A stretch of DNA of 64,000 bases from Bog-113 sp963752695 (GTDB lineage: Bacteria > Acidobacteriota > Terriglobia > Bryobacterales > Bryobacteraceae), in contig CAVVZB010000001.1 in assembly GCA_963752695.1 (NCBI GenBank), positions 744,001 to 808,000 of the forward strand, read 5' to 3'. Under the pieces are notes generated by a model. The model had not been told where the DNA came from, did not search any database, and was given only the letters and a program-made list of their open reading frames with translations. Shown here in pieces: positions 25,435 to 35,700 of the stretch. The position numbers and the translations under genes were made by a program. Each line of letters opens with the position of its first letter. The first letter of the stretch is position 1.

Positions 25435-25896
25435 CTACTCAACCGGCCCTAGCGGCCGTGGGTCCCCAGCAGAGGCGATAACGCCACCGGGAGAAAGAGC
25501 CCATTGGTGATGATTCTGGTGGCGCATGAACCTATTTGCGAGGCCGAAATAATGCGCTGTGATCCACTCAAGCGGCGGCGCGTTGTCATCTGAGTTGCGA
25601 GCCCACTGTGAGAACTCTTTAGAGGGCACCCTGTCTACGATATAGAACGCCAGGTTCGGGCGCTGTACATGAATATCCCTCGCCACCGCGGCAGCCATAT
25701 CGAGAGTGCGTGGTCCGTGAAAAGTAAGAATCGCCCATGTCATCCCGTCGGCGGTCCACTCTTCCGATACGAAACATCTCAGACCCGGAATGTGGCACGC
25801 TGTCAGCTTCTGCGCGGGGGCCGTCACGCAACAGAGCAAAAGGCCGAAGCGAATCGCTCGGGCGACTCCGGCAACCGTTGGGATAGCACGCTTCAT
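25435..25896 (-). CDS. Hypothetical exported protein in the relic island
   Basis: 153 aa. The N-terminus has a basic start and a hydrophobic core ending APAQK (RFGLLLCCVTAPAQ), a credible signal peptide. The rest has an even composition with MTWAILTFHGPRTLDMAA and VDRVPSKEFSQWARNSDD and no known motif. It is the only reasonable ORF in the island. The two 19-bp direct repeats flank it. It may be cargo of the element; no function can be suggested. Confidence 0.55.
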   Translation of the reverse strand: MKRAIPTVAGVARAIRFGLLLCCVTAPAQKLTACHIPGLRCFVSEEWTADGMTWAILTFHGPRTLDMAAAVARDIHVQRPNLAFYIVDRVPSKEFSQWARNSDDNAPPLEWITAHYFGLANRFMRHQNHHQWALSPGGVIASAGDPRPLGPVE

Positions 25897-25973
25897 TGCT
25901 GAACCATGAAGGGAGTTTACTGCAACATCGAGATGCCATTCGGACCGCGAAACAATCCGTCGTAAAATGTTCT

Positions 25974-25992
25974 TAGCCGCCTAGCCCGGCCA
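25974..25992. repeat. 19-bp direct repeat, copy 2
   Basis: Second perfect copy of the repeat at 25319-25337, placed 78 bp upstream of the start of the 153-aa ORF. Confidence 0.75.
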
Positions 25993-26183
25993 GGCGACAA
26001 TCGGGAACCCTACCCTCTGGCGGCGATATCCCCCCAGCGTCCGCCGAATGGGAGGTGGCTTTGCCGGAAATTCTCTCACCAAGACCCCTAGATTTAGATT
26101 CCCCCTACGTCCGTCGGCATCGCTGACCGGTCGAATCACACTGATCCGCCTTCGCCGGACTAGCTCCCCGCTCAAGATGTTGA

Positions 26184-26549
26184 TCTGCGGCCGGCAAGGA
26201 TTGGGTATTCCCAGCGCCAACGAAGGAGGGGCACGTGAACACGAGCAGCCTCAAGAAGCAGCATGCGGCGGCGCTGAAGGCGAGTGGTGTCGATCCGTTC
26301 GTCATCTACTCCATGCGCCATACTTGCCTAACCCGGTGGGCCGAATCGGGCATGGACACATTCACTCTCAAGAAGCTGGCCGGACACGCCAACGTCAGCA
26401 CCACGATGCGGTACGTCCACATGAGCGATTCCCGAAGCCGTGAAGCACTTGCTAGGGCTTGGAAGGTTCAGGGTGGGCACAAATCTGGGCACAGCCTCAG
26501 AAACGAAGCCGAATCCCTAGAAACTGTATCTTCCAAGTATTTGATTTAA
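26184..26549 (+). pseudogene. Tyrosine recombinase/integrase, C-terminal remnant
   Basis: Reading from just after a stop at 26181 the frame gives KDWVFPAPTKEGHV, SSLKKQHAAALKAS, YSMRHTCLTRWAESGMD, LKKLAGHANVSTTMRYVHMSD, typical of the catalytic half of phage-type integrases. Present are the second-box Arg (RHT), the His of LAGH and the nucleophile Tyr (RYVH). The N-terminal arm-binding domain and the first catalytic Arg are gone. It ends 11 bp before the tRNA-Thr. GTG 26235 opens the longest ORF with a start codon, but this is an internal piece of a longer gene, so it is a pseudogene. Confidence 0.85.
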
Positions 26550-26559
26550 AAGGGACTTA

Positions 26560-26635
26560 TGGAGCCGGCGGCCAGAATTGAACTGGCGACCCTCTGATTA
26601 CAAATCAGATGCTCTACCTACTGAGCTACACCGGC
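26560..26635 (-). tRNA. tRNA-Thr (TGT anticodon), integration site
   Basis: A complete cloverleaf lies on the minus strand. Acceptor GCCGGTG/CGCCGGC, D arm TAGCTCAGTAGGTAGAGC, anticodon stem CTGAT/ATCAG with loop TTGTA reading TGT, T arm GCCAG/CTGGC with loop TTCAATT, and encoded CCA (26560-26562). The 3' part (26560-26604) is the right attachment copy of the relic island. Confidence 0.95.
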
Positions 26636-26742
26636 TCATCGCGCTTAATAGCAACGATCTTTTCCAATTCTACCCTGAATCGTAGATCGATTCCGGCAGC
26701 TTGGAAGCCTAAATGCATACGACTACTGGAAGGAGAATCAGC

Positions 26743-27459
26743 TTGCCGAATACAAAATTTGTTGCAATTTTACTCACGGCGGGTGCCCTGGTTGGCTCCG
26801 GATGCGCCACCAAAAAGTACGTGAAACAGACGGTCGACCCCGTTTCGGGCCGGTTGGATCAGGTCGCTACGCAGACCAATCAACAAGGTCAAACGCTTGA
26901 TTCCACCCGTAAAGACGTCGCCCAAAATCAGCAGGACATTAGCGCTACTCGCGAGACGGCTAGAGCGGCCGATGCGCGTGCGGGTGACGCCATGAACGCC
27001 GCCAACGCCGCGGGAGCTAAAGCGGACCAGAACTCTCGAGCTCTCACTGAGTTGCGAAGCACCGTCGCCAACTTGGACGACTACAAGCCTGCCTCCATGG
27101 TGGTTGTTCCTTTCGGTTTCAATAAGTACAATCTGACGCCCGAAGGCAAAGCCGAGCTCGACAAAATGGTGCAAGGCAAAGAGCAGTGGAAGCGCTATTT
27201 CGTGGCTGTCGAAGGTTTTACCGATAAGACCGGTTCCGACAACTACAATGATGTCCTCAGCCGCCGCCGCGCTGACAAAGTGACTCAGTACCTGGTCGCA
27301 AAGTACGATATTCCCGTTTTTCGCATCCATCAAATTGGGCTCGGTAAAGACAAGCCGGTAGACGATGGGCGCGGGCGCACATCACGGGCAAAGAACCGGC
27401 GCGTTGAGGTCACGGTTTACACTGCCGAAGCGGGCGTGACCACCTCGCAGGTTCAATAG
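26743..27459 (+). CDS. OmpA-family peptidoglycan-binding lipoprotein
   Basis: 238 aa from TTG 26743, chosen because GGAAGGAG lies 6-10 nt upstream and the result is a proper lipoprotein signal ending LVGSGC. ATG 26713 would add ten odd residues. A coiled-coil stretch (about 30-110, with DSTRKDVAQNQQDI) precedes an OmpA domain (about 125-230: VEGFTDKTGSDNYNDVLSRRRADKV, GLGKDKP, RAKNRRVEV). It likely tethers the outer membrane to peptidoglycan. The 3' end nearly meets the convergent ATPase gene (2 bp apart). Confidence 0.88.
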   Translation: MPNTKFVAILLTAGALVGSGCATKKYVKQTVDPVSGRLDQVATQTNQQGQTLDSTRKDVAQNQQDISATRETARAADARAGDAMNAANAAGAKADQNSRALTELRSTVANLDDYKPASMVVVPFGFNKYNLTPEGKAELDKMVQGKEQWKRYFVAVEGFTDKTGSDNYNDVLSRRRADKVTQYLVAKYDIPVFRIHQIGLGKDKPVDDGRGRTSRAKNRRVEVTVYTAEAGVTTSQVQ

Positions 27460-27461
27460 CA

Positions 27462-28310
27462 CTACGTAGGCGTCGGGTTTACTTGCGGCGGCATCAGTGC
27501 AGGTGCCAGCCGCAAGTCCGCGCAAACTTCATCCAACATTGGAAGCGTCACCGTTCGGCTGTTCATCGCGAACGCGATCAACAGAGCGTTGTCGCATACC
27601 AGGTTGATGACGCGCGGAATCCCTCCAGCAATCGCGTGAACGGCCGTCAGAATTTCGGGCGGAAAGATCTTCTGGTTAGGCAGCCCCGCGTGCATTAGAC
27701 GAGATTGCACGTACTGCGCTGTCTCCCCGGTGTTCAGCGCGCGCAAATTGTATCTGAGTGCAATGCGTTGCTTCAACTGCCGGTATCTCGCGTCCTCCAA
27801 CTTCGCGTCCAGTTCGGGTTGCCCCGCCAGAATGATCTGCAACAGCTTTCCATTGCGATTCTCTAGATTTCCCAGGAGCCGCACTTCTTCTAACACATCC
27901 CAATCTAAGTTGTGCGCCTCGTCCAGAATCAGTACCGACGTCCGTCCCGCATTAGCCCGGTCGAGCAACATGCTATTCAGCGAGAAAAGAACTTCGGTTT
28001 TCGAAAATCGCGTACATTGAAGCGCGAAATCGTAGGCCAGCATTTCGAAAAACTGATCGGGTGTCAGCCGCGAGTTGAACAGGAACGCAAATGCCGTATC
28101 CTCATTCCCCAGCTGGTCGCGCAAACACTCCAGCATCGTGGTTTTCCCGGTTCCCACTTCGCCGGTCAGCGCGATGAACCCCTTGCGATTGTGCACTCCG
28201 TAGACGAGGTTGGCCAGCGCCTCCTCGTGCTGCGGACTGAGATACAAAAAAGAAGGATTCGGACTTAGATTGAACGCGTTCTCGCGCAGTCCAAAAAAGG
28301 AGTTGTACAT
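27462..28310 (-). CDS. ExeA/GspA-like AAA ATPase
   Basis: 282 aa. It starts MYNSFFGLRENAFNLSPNP, the hallmark of ExeA-type ATPases. Walker A is GEVGTGKT (50-57), Walker B is VLILDEAHNLD, followed by ILAGQPELDAKLED. In type II secretion ExeA/GspA helps pass secretin through peptidoglycan; related ATPases also accompany EPS and PEP-CTERM loci. Here the peptidoglycan-binding domain of GspA is missing. It faces the OmpA lipoprotein gene tail to tail. Function is therefore open. Confidence 0.85.
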   Translation of the reverse strand: MYNSFFGLRENAFNLSPNPSFLYLSPQHEEALANLVYGVHNRKGFIALTGEVGTGKTTMLECLRDQLGNEDTAFAFLFNSRLTPDQFFEMLAYDFALQCTRFSKTEVLFSLNSMLLDRANAGRTSVLILDEAHNLDWDVLEEVRLLGNLENRNGKLLQIILAGQPELDAKLEDARYRQLKQRIALRYNLRALNTGETAQYVQSRLMHAGLPNQKIFPPEILTAVHAIAGGIPRVINLVCDNALLIAFAMNSRTVTLPMLDEVCADLRLAPALMPPQVNPTPT

Positions 28311-28409
28311 ACTCGCGCCCCCAATCGTAACATCGCCAATAACCGATTGGGTGCATAGCTTCTAGCCATTTTCTCTGGACGCTTTGGTACTTGCTCGCCG
28401 GTATCCGCC

Positions 28410-28438
28410 ATTACAGTGCTGCGAGACCTCCGTATAAT
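28410..28438 (+). promoter_or_regulatory. Sigma-70 promoter of glnE
   Basis: ATTACA (28410-28415), 17 bp, then a perfect TATAAT (28433-28438). Transcription would begin near 28445, about 20 nt before the chosen glnE start. Confidence 0.6.
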
Positions 28439-28465
28439 GGTGCCAGAAGCTCTGTCGCTTCATGC

Positions 28466-31336
28466 ATGCCTTCTCAGCTTGAAAATCTTTCCTTTCGAGA
28501 CCCTGCTCGCGCCCGCGACGAGAATTTAAGCCTCGCCGGAGTTTCCGAACCCCTTCTTAACCGCCTAGCAGCTCTGATTCAGTCGTCCCCGGACTCCGGC
28601 CGCGCCACTCATTTCCTCCATCGCCTACACGCCGAAAAGCCCGATGACTTCGAAGTAATCTGCACTGCTCCGAATGCGGTCCGGCTCGCTGTCACTGTCT
28701 TCGGTCAAAGCACATTCCTTTCGGAAGCGATCCTTCGTGATCCTAACCTAATTCTGAACCCGTCGCTCGGCTCCGATTTCCACCGCGTATTGCGCGCGGA
28801 CGAGTATGAAAAGCGCTTAGCGAATCACCTTGGATTGTCTAACACGGGCATCCCCCCGGCAGAAAGGCTTGCATCGTTTCGCCGTCAGGAAATACTCCGC
28901 ATCCTGTTGCGCGACGTGCTCGGGGCGGGCTCGCTCTCGGACATCACGGAGGAGATCTCAAACCTCGCCGACGCGGTATTGAATGTGAGTCTGCGCGCGA
29001 TCCGGCGGGATCTGCAAACCCATTACCCCGAAACCGGCAGCGCTTTCTCTGTTATCGCGCTCGGAAAACTTGGCGGCCAGGAACTCAATTACAGTTCCGA
29101 TATTGACCTGATGTTCGTCTACTCGGGCGATGCGCAGAAAGACCTGTTCCACAAGATCTCCAAGCAGCTGACCGAACTTCTTTCCACCTATACGAGCGAC
29201 GGACTCTGTTACCGCATTGATTTGCGATTGCGTCCAGACGGCCGCTACGGCGAGATCTGCCGCTCACTAGAGAGCGCCAGAGAGTACTACGCCTCCCGCG
29301 CCCGCGACTGGGAGCTGCAGATGCTGATTAAAGCGCGAGTCGCCGCTGGAGACCCTGGACCGGGGCGGGAGCTGCTGGCGTTTGTCGAGCCGCTGATCTA
29401 TTCCACGACCCTCGATTTTGAGGCGGTCGAAGCCGTGTCCGAGGCCCGTCAACGCATCCATGAGAAGTTAAAGCGCTCCCGCCACGCCGGTCTAAACGTC
29501 AAGCTCGCGAGCGGGGGAATTCGCGACATCGAATTTCTCGTGCAATGCCTTCAGCGCCTGCACGGCGGGCGCGAGCCTTGGGTCCGCCATGGCGGCACCC
29601 TACTGGCTTTGTTTCGTCTGCGCGACAAGAGCTTTCTGTCCGATCGCGAATACTCCCGGCTCGTGACTGCTTATCAGTTTTTGCGGCATCTTGAGCACCG
29701 GCTCCAGTTTCTCGATGACCGGCAAACCCACACTCTTCCCGTGGTCGCGGAAGAGCTTGCGGCTCTTGCCCGGCGGATGCCCTCGTCCAGTTTCCGATTG
29801 CCCACCGCGCCCTCTCCTGCTCTTTCCCCGGCCGAAGCGCTAGATCGCGAACTGAATGAGCAATTGAACGCCGTGCGCGAGCTCTACGACCGCGTGATCC
29901 ATTCGCAACGGCTTGGGCCAGTCTCTTCGACGCGCTCAGCTGAGGCTCCTCCACCGGCTCCTCCGCCTTGCACGGTCCGGCCTGAGTTTCCATCGACAAA
30001 TCTAGCCCGCTTTCTCGAATCTCGCACACCGCGTTTCATGCTGCGCCTCCGGGAAGCTCCAATGATCCGCGGCAAGGAGCGTTTCGAACACTTCCTCGAA
30101 AAGTTGACGGGTGAGCCTGGCCGGCTCGAGATGCTCGAAATCGACCCGGAGCTTACTGCCGCCACTCTCCAGTTCTTCGAATATAGCCCGTACTTCAGCG
30201 ACCAGCTGCTTCGGCATCCCGCGTTGTTGCTCGAAATCGCGGAAGCCTGCGGCGAACGCCAGGGGCGCACCGGTTTCCAGCCGCCGGATAACCTCAACGA
30301 TTTGCGCCGTTACTACCGCGAGCAGATGGTCCGAATCCAAAGCGACAGCATCTACCGGGCGGTCGATGTCTTCAAAACGCTCCGGCGCACCTCCGACCTC
30401 GCCGAAGCTGTTATCGCCGCTTCATATCGGATTGCGCTGGCTGAAGCTTGGGACCAAACGCCGCCTTCCACCTCGGCCTACACCCCCACCAATCAGCTGA
30501 TGGTCATTGCCCTTGGCCGTCTCGGCATGCGTGAATTTGATGTGGCTTCCGACGCCGACCTGGTCTTCGTGATCCCCGATGACCACGCGCCCCACACAGC
30601 CTTCTGGACCAGCGTTGCCGAACGTCTGATCCACGTGGTGAGCGCATACACCGGCCACGGAGCCCTCTTCACCGTCGATACTCGCTTGCGTCCTCACGGG
30701 CGCGAAGGTGACCTCGTTCAGACGGAGAGCGTCTACAAAACTTACTTCGCCAGCCAGGCCGACGCCTGGGAGGGGATCGCTTATATGAAGGCGCGCGCCG
30801 TGGCCGGCGACACCGTGCGCGGCACTCAATTCCTCAATGAGCTTCAAGAAATCGATTGGCGGCTCTACGGTCAGAACGGCCGCTCGCGCCTGCAACTTAG
30901 CGAGATGCGTGCCCGGCTCGAGCGCGAACAGGGCTTGCGGAATCCGCTGAAAGCAGGTCCCGGCGGCTATTACGATATCGACTTTATTCTGCTCTACCTG
31001 CGCCTCAAGGGAGCCGGAATCTTCTTCAAGTCCCTAAACACGCCAGAGCGCATCGCGATTCTTGAGAAGATGGGCCACCTCGATCGCGAAGACGCCGCCG
31101 TGCTGCTGGATACGGCCACGCTCTATCGTGCCATCGATCACGGCATGCGAGTGTCCACCGGTCACCCCGATGGATCGCTTCCGACGTCGCCTTCGTCCCG
31201 CGCCTTACTTGGCGAACTCGCCGGACGCTGGATTCCGGAAACACTGCGCCAACAGTCCCCCGACATATTGTTCCAAGCCACCCTCGCCGAGGTGCGGCAG
31301 CGCAGCCGGGCGTTGTTCGACCGCATATTCGGCTAA
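28466..31336 (+). CDS. glnE: Glutamine synthetase adenylyltransferase/deadenylase
   Basis: 956 aa from ATG 28466; the frame stays open upstream, but this start follows the promoter and begins the conserved region. Two nucleotidyltransferase domains are clear: GKLGGQELNYSSDIDLMFVY in the first half (deadenylylase) and GRLGMREFDVASDADLVFVI in the second (adenylylase). They have GxxGxxE and DxD-type metal residues. The bifunctional enzyme attaches and removes AMP on a tyrosine of glutamine synthetase according to nitrogen status. The likely substrate, GlnA, is encoded about 6 kb away. Confidence 0.93.
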   Translation: MPSQLENLSFRDPARARDENLSLAGVSEPLLNRLAALIQSSPDSGRATHFLHRLHAEKPDDFEVICTAPNAVRLAVTVFGQSTFLSEAILRDPNLILNPSLGSDFHRVLRADEYEKRLANHLGLSNTGIPPAERLASFRRQEILRILLRDVLGAGSLSDITEEISNLADAVLNVSLRAIRRDLQTHYPETGSAFSVIALGKLGGQELNYSSDIDLMFVYSGDAQKDLFHKISKQLTELLSTYTSDGLCYRIDLRLRPDGRYGEICRSLESAREYYASRARDWELQMLIKARVAAGDPGPGRELLAFVEPLIYSTTLDFEAVEAVSEARQRIHEKLKRSRHAGLNVKLASGGIRDIEFLVQCLQRLHGGREPWVRHGGTLLALFRLRDKSFLSDREYSRLVTAYQFLRHLEHRLQFLDDRQTHTLPVVAEELAALARRMPSSSFRLPTAPSPALSPAEALDRELNEQLNAVRELYDRVIHSQRLGPVSSTRSAEAPPPAPPPCTVRPEFPSTNLARFLESRTPRFMLRLREAPMIRGKERFEHFLEKLTGEPGRLEMLEIDPELTAATLQFFEYSPYFSDQLLRHPALLLEIAEACGERQGRTGFQPPDNLNDLRRYYREQMVRIQSDSIYRAVDVFKTLRRTSDLAEAVIAASYRIALAEAWDQTPPSTSAYTPTNQLMVIALGRLGMREFDVASDADLVFVIPDDHAPHTAFWTSVAERLIHVVSAYTGHGALFTVDTRLRPHGREGDLVQTESVYKTYFASQADAWEGIAYMKARAVAGDTVRGTQFLNELQEIDWRLYGQNGRSRLQLSEMRARLEREQGLRNPLKAGPGGYYDIDFILLYLRLKGAGIFFKSLNTPERIAILEKMGHLDREDAAVLLDTATLYRAIDHGMRVSTGHPDGSLPTSPSSRALLGELAGRWIPETLRQQSPDILFQATLAEVRQRSRALFDRIFG

Positions 31337-31361
31337 TGCCTTGCGTCGAATCCGGGCCGAG

Positions 31362-32771
31362 TTACTGTTCCCACCCGCCGCCGAGCGAGTTGTAAATCTG
31401 TACCAGCGCCAGCCGCTCATTCAGCCGCGCCACGGCCAAGTTGAGATCCGCCGAGAACGCGTTCGTCTGATTGGTTAGTACTTCCAGGTAGCTGCTAGCC
31501 CCGCCTTTGTAGCGCAGATCGGCGAGATCGGACGCGCTCCTTGCTGCTTGCGCTAACAGTTCCTGATGTTCCCGGAATTGCCGGAACTTCCGATAAGCGA
31601 TCAGGGCATTCGAAACGTCGCGAAAGGCGTTCTGAATCGTCTGCTGATAGGTGAACACTGCCTGCTGTTGTTGGTCCTGTACCAGCCGGTAATTGGCGCG
31701 GATTCTGCCCGCCTGGAACAGAGGCTGACTCAGTGCGCCAGTGTAGCTCCAGATGTGAGACGCACCATTAAATAACGTCGTGAGCGAGGTGCTCTCGAAG
31801 CCGAATGCCGCCGTAAGCGAAATGTCCGGAAAAAACGCTGCGCGCGCTACGCCGATCTGCGCATTGGCGGCAACCAGCTCCTGCTCGGACTGCTGAATGT
31901 CCGGGCGGCGTTCCAGTAGCCGTGAGGGCAGGCCTGCGGGAACCGCGGCTGGCAGCGGCTGGTCCGGCAGCGCGAGTCCTCGGGGAATCGAGCCTGGGTT
32001 CTGACCCGTCAAAATACTGATTTGGTTTTCCAACTGCTGCGATTGCCGTTCCAAGTCCGGAATCGCCGCCGCCGCCGTTTCCACCAGCTGCTCCGCCTGC
32101 CGCACGTCCAGCAGGCTCACCGCTCCGCCTTGTTCCAGCGTCTGTGTGAGTTTCAATGACTCCTGCCGCGATTGCAGCGCATCATGGGAAATCGCCAGCT
32201 GCAGGTCTAGCGCGCGCAATTGGAAGTACGATGTGGCCACGTTCGCAATCAGGCTGCTGACCACCGCTCGCCGGCCCCATTCGCTTGCCAGTAAAGTGGC
32301 GCGCGCCGCTTCCGTTCCCCGCCGGTATTTCCCCCAGAAATCAAGGTCCCAGGATGCGGAGACCGCCAGTTCCGGGGCGTTGTACGAATAGGCCGGGAAA
32401 AACGGACTAATCGCCGGAGACCGCGTGCCATTTTCCTGCGTACCCCCGTTTAACACTGGAAACTGATTAGCCCGCGTGATGATGACCTGTTCCCGCGCTT
32501 CCAACACCCTGGTGGCGGCGATACGAAGATCGAAGTTCTGTTGTAGCGCCGTGCGAATCAGACTTTGCAACTGAGCATCTTGAAACACGGTCCACCACTT
32601 CGCATCCCCCAGCGACTCGGGAGTCGAATCGCTGGCTGTGGAGTCCGGCCCGCGATACGTTACCGGAGTGTTGATCGGCGGCCGCTTATAGTTGGGTCCC
32701 ACCAAGCAGCCCGCGCTCATCGCAGCCAGCGCGACGACTGAAGCGGTCGACACAAGTGATCGTGATCGCAT
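31362..32771 (-). CDS. RND efflux outer-membrane lipoprotein, NodT/OprM family
   Basis: 469 aa with lipobox MSAGC and then VGPNYKRPPI, the standard NodT/OprM start. Helical repeats with AREQVIITRANQFPVLN and LSQPLFQAGRIRANYRLVQDQ match TolC-fold channels. It forms the outer-membrane exit duct for the pump encoded just upstream; the pump stop codon abuts this start. Last gene of a three-gene operon, 25 bp from the convergent glnE end. Confidence 0.93.
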   Translation of the reverse strand: MRSRSLVSTASVVALAAMSAGCLVGPNYKRPPINTPVTYRGPDSTASDSTPESLGDAKWWTVFQDAQLQSLIRTALQQNFDLRIAATRVLEAREQVIITRANQFPVLNGGTQENGTRSPAISPFFPAYSYNAPELAVSASWDLDFWGKYRRGTEAARATLLASEWGRRAVVSSLIANVATSYFQLRALDLQLAISHDALQSRQESLKLTQTLEQGGAVSLLDVRQAEQLVETAAAAIPDLERQSQQLENQISILTGQNPGSIPRGLALPDQPLPAAVPAGLPSRLLERRPDIQQSEQELVAANAQIGVARAAFFPDISLTAAFGFESTSLTTLFNGASHIWSYTGALSQPLFQAGRIRANYRLVQDQQQQAVFTYQQTIQNAFRDVSNALIAYRKFRQFREHQELLAQAARSASDLADLRYKGGASSYLEVLTNQTNAFSADLNLAVARLNERLALVQIYNSLGGGWEQ

Positions 32772-35700
32772 CTAAGCCTGCCCTCCTTCCGGCACGGGCT
32801 GGCTCCCGGGCTTGTTCTTCTTACCGCGTGTGATAAGCGCCTCGACCACGTCGAACGTCACCGGTATCAGGAAAATCGCGATCAGGGATGCGGCCAACAT
32901 TCCTCCAATCACAATCGTTCCCAGAATGCGGCGGGCGGCCGCGCCCGAGCCGGTAGCCAACCAGAGCGGCACACAGCCCAGGATGAAAGCAAAAGCCGTC
33001 ATCAGGATCGGCCGCAGTCGTAAACGGGCACCTGCCAGCGCTGCCTCCGCTACGGTCTTCCCGCCTTTCTCGTACTCGCTTTTCGCGAACTCTACGATGA
33101 GAATTGCGTTCTTCGCCGACAGCCCAATCAGCATGATCAGTCCGATCTGCGCAAACACATCGTTCTCATATCCACGGATGGACATCGCGAGGTATCCCCC
33201 GAATACAGCGATCGGCGTACCCAGCAGCACACTGAACGGCAGGGACCAGCTTTCGTATTGTGCGGCCAGAATCAGAAAGACAAAGATGAGCGATATTCCG
33301 AATACTGCCGCGGGCGGAATTCCCTTGGATGCCTGTTGCTCCTGGAATGACATGCCTAGATAATCGAAGCCCATTTCGCGCGGCATATTCTTGGCGAACA
33401 CGTCTTCCATGGCCGCCGTTGCCTGACCGGAACTGTACCCCGGTGCCGCCGCACCGTTGATCTGGGTGGCGCGATACTCGTTGTAGCGCATGGTGAACTC
33501 GGGACCGTTCACTGTCTTCAAATTTGTGACCGCGCTCAGTGGGACCATGCCTCCGTTGTTGCCCGTGACATAAAATTTGCCCACGTTGTCAGGACGCGTC
33601 CGATACTCTCCTTCGGCCTCCACATATACCTGCCATTGCCGGCCGAATAGATTAAAGTAATTGACCAGGTAGCCACCCATAAACGTCTGCATGGTGTTGT
33701 AAACGTCGGCAATATTTACCCCTTGCCGGACCACCTTTTCCCGGTCGACATCCGCATAGATCTGGGGCACGCTTGGCAGATACGTTGTATTCAGTCCTGC
33801 CAATTCGGGACGTTTGCGCGCCGCACTCAAAAACTTGTTCAGGTTGTCCGTGAAGAACTGCTGAGTGCCGCCGGATCGATCTTCCAGAATGAACGTCACG
33901 CCTCCCGAGGTTCCGACACCCGGAATGCTTGGCGGCGGGAAAGAGAATGCGATCCCCTCCTGTATCCCCGCCAGCCCCTGACCGATATGACTCTGAATTG
34001 CCGCAAGCTGCTGCTGCGGCTGCTTGCGCGTGCCCCATTCCTTGAAAGGAACGAAGAAAAACGCACTATACGTGTTCTGCACCTGACTGAGTAAGCTGAA
34101 GCCCACCACGGACAGGCACCCATCCACCCCCGGTGTGTGTAGGACCAGGTCCTCCACCTTCCGCGCCGCGTCACTTGTGCGCTGCAGCGACGAAGCATCG
34201 GGCAACTGCATGGCGACGAACAAATAACCTTGATCTTCTTCAGGCAGGAACGCGGACGGCAGCCGCGAGCCTAGGAACACCGCTGCCGCCGCCACTATCG
34301 CCAGGAAGACCAGACTGAGTCCCGACTTTCGAATGAGAACCGCCGAAAATCCTACGTAGCCATCCGTCGCGCGTCCAAAGCCACGGTTGAACCAGCGGAA
34401 GAACTTGGCCAGCGGACCTTGACGTTCTTGCTTGGGCTTCGGTTTAAGTAGCAGGGCCGAAAGCGCCGGGCTCAAGGTCAGCGCGTTGAACGCGGAAAGC
34501 ACCACCGAGATCGCAATCGTAACCGCAAACTGCTGATACAAGCGTCCCGTAATTCCTGGAATAAAAATCGTCGGAACAAACACAGCCACCAAAATCAAAG
34601 CGATCGCGGTAACTGGTCCGGCGACTTCTTCCATCGCCTTCAGAGATGCTTCCTTGGGACTCATCCCCTCTTCAATGTGGTGTTCTACCGCTTCCACCAC
34701 GATGATCGCGTCATCCACCACCAGGCCGATCGCCAGCACCAGGCCGAACAGTGACAAAGTGTTGATCGAAAACCCCAGAAGAGGAAAAATCATGAACGTT
34801 CCAATGAGTGAGACCGGAACCGCCATCAGCGGAATCAGCGTCGCTCGCCAACCCTGCAGGAAGATGTAAACCACCAGCACCACCAGTCCGAGAGCCTCGA
34901 ACAACGTCCATTCGATTTCAGTAATCCCGGAGGAAACCGCGCGCGTGGTATCCAGCCCCACCGTATACTGCAGGTCGCTCGGAAATTTCTTCTGCAGCAT
35001 CGCCATCTTGTCTCTTACTGCTTGCGAAGCCTGTACCGCGTTGGAATTGGGTAACTGATAGATCGCCAGAATCGCCGAGGGCTTTCCGTTGTAACGCCCC
35101 AATACGTTGTAAGTCTGCGCTCCTAATTCAATACGCGCCACATCTTTCAATCGCAAGATCGACCCGTCCGGGCCGGACCGCAAAATGATGTTGCCAAACT
35201 GCTCCGGGGTCAGTAAGCGGCCCTGCGCGCGCACCGCGTACGTGAACTCCTGCCCTTTCGGAACCGGCTCTCCGCCAATCTGACCGGCCGGGTTCACCGT
35301 GTTCTGACTCTGCAACGCGGAAATAATCTGCGGCACTGTAATCGACAGCTTCGCTAACTTATCCGGCTGCACCCAGACGCGCATTGCATACTGCCCGGCG
35401 CCAAAAACCTGCACTTTGGAGATACCCGGAACACGAGTAAGCTCATCCACTAGATTGATGTACCCGTAGTTAGCCAGGAACGTACTGTCATAGCTCCCGC
35501 CATTCGACTCCAACGCCACAATCATCATCGGCGCCGAAAGCGACTTCTGGACCACCAGGCCCGACGTGTTTACTTGCGCCGGTAACTGCGATTGCGCCTG
35601 CGACGTTCGCAACTGCGTCAACACCTGGTCGATGTTTGGATCGGTCTTGACGTCGAAGTCCACCGTAATGGCGCTTTGTCCATTGTTCGCGTTAATCGAG

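Larger units (their letters stand above)
24892..26604. mobile_element. Decayed integrative element at tRNA-Thr
   Basis: The element spans 1.7 kb between the truncated tRNA-Thr copy and the intact tRNA-Thr. It contains the C-terminal part of a tyrosine integrase next to the tRNA, one plausible 153-aa ORF, two perfect 19-bp direct repeats and otherwise non-coding sequence. The intact tRNA flanks the integrase, as in integrative islands inserted at tRNA 3' ends. It is too small to be an active element and is best read as the residue of a larger one. Confidence 0.75.

Noticed and set aside
25981..26220. 79-aa minus-strand frame in the relic island
   Set aside because: Pro/Arg-rich, no signal or motif, partly antisense to the integrase remnant.
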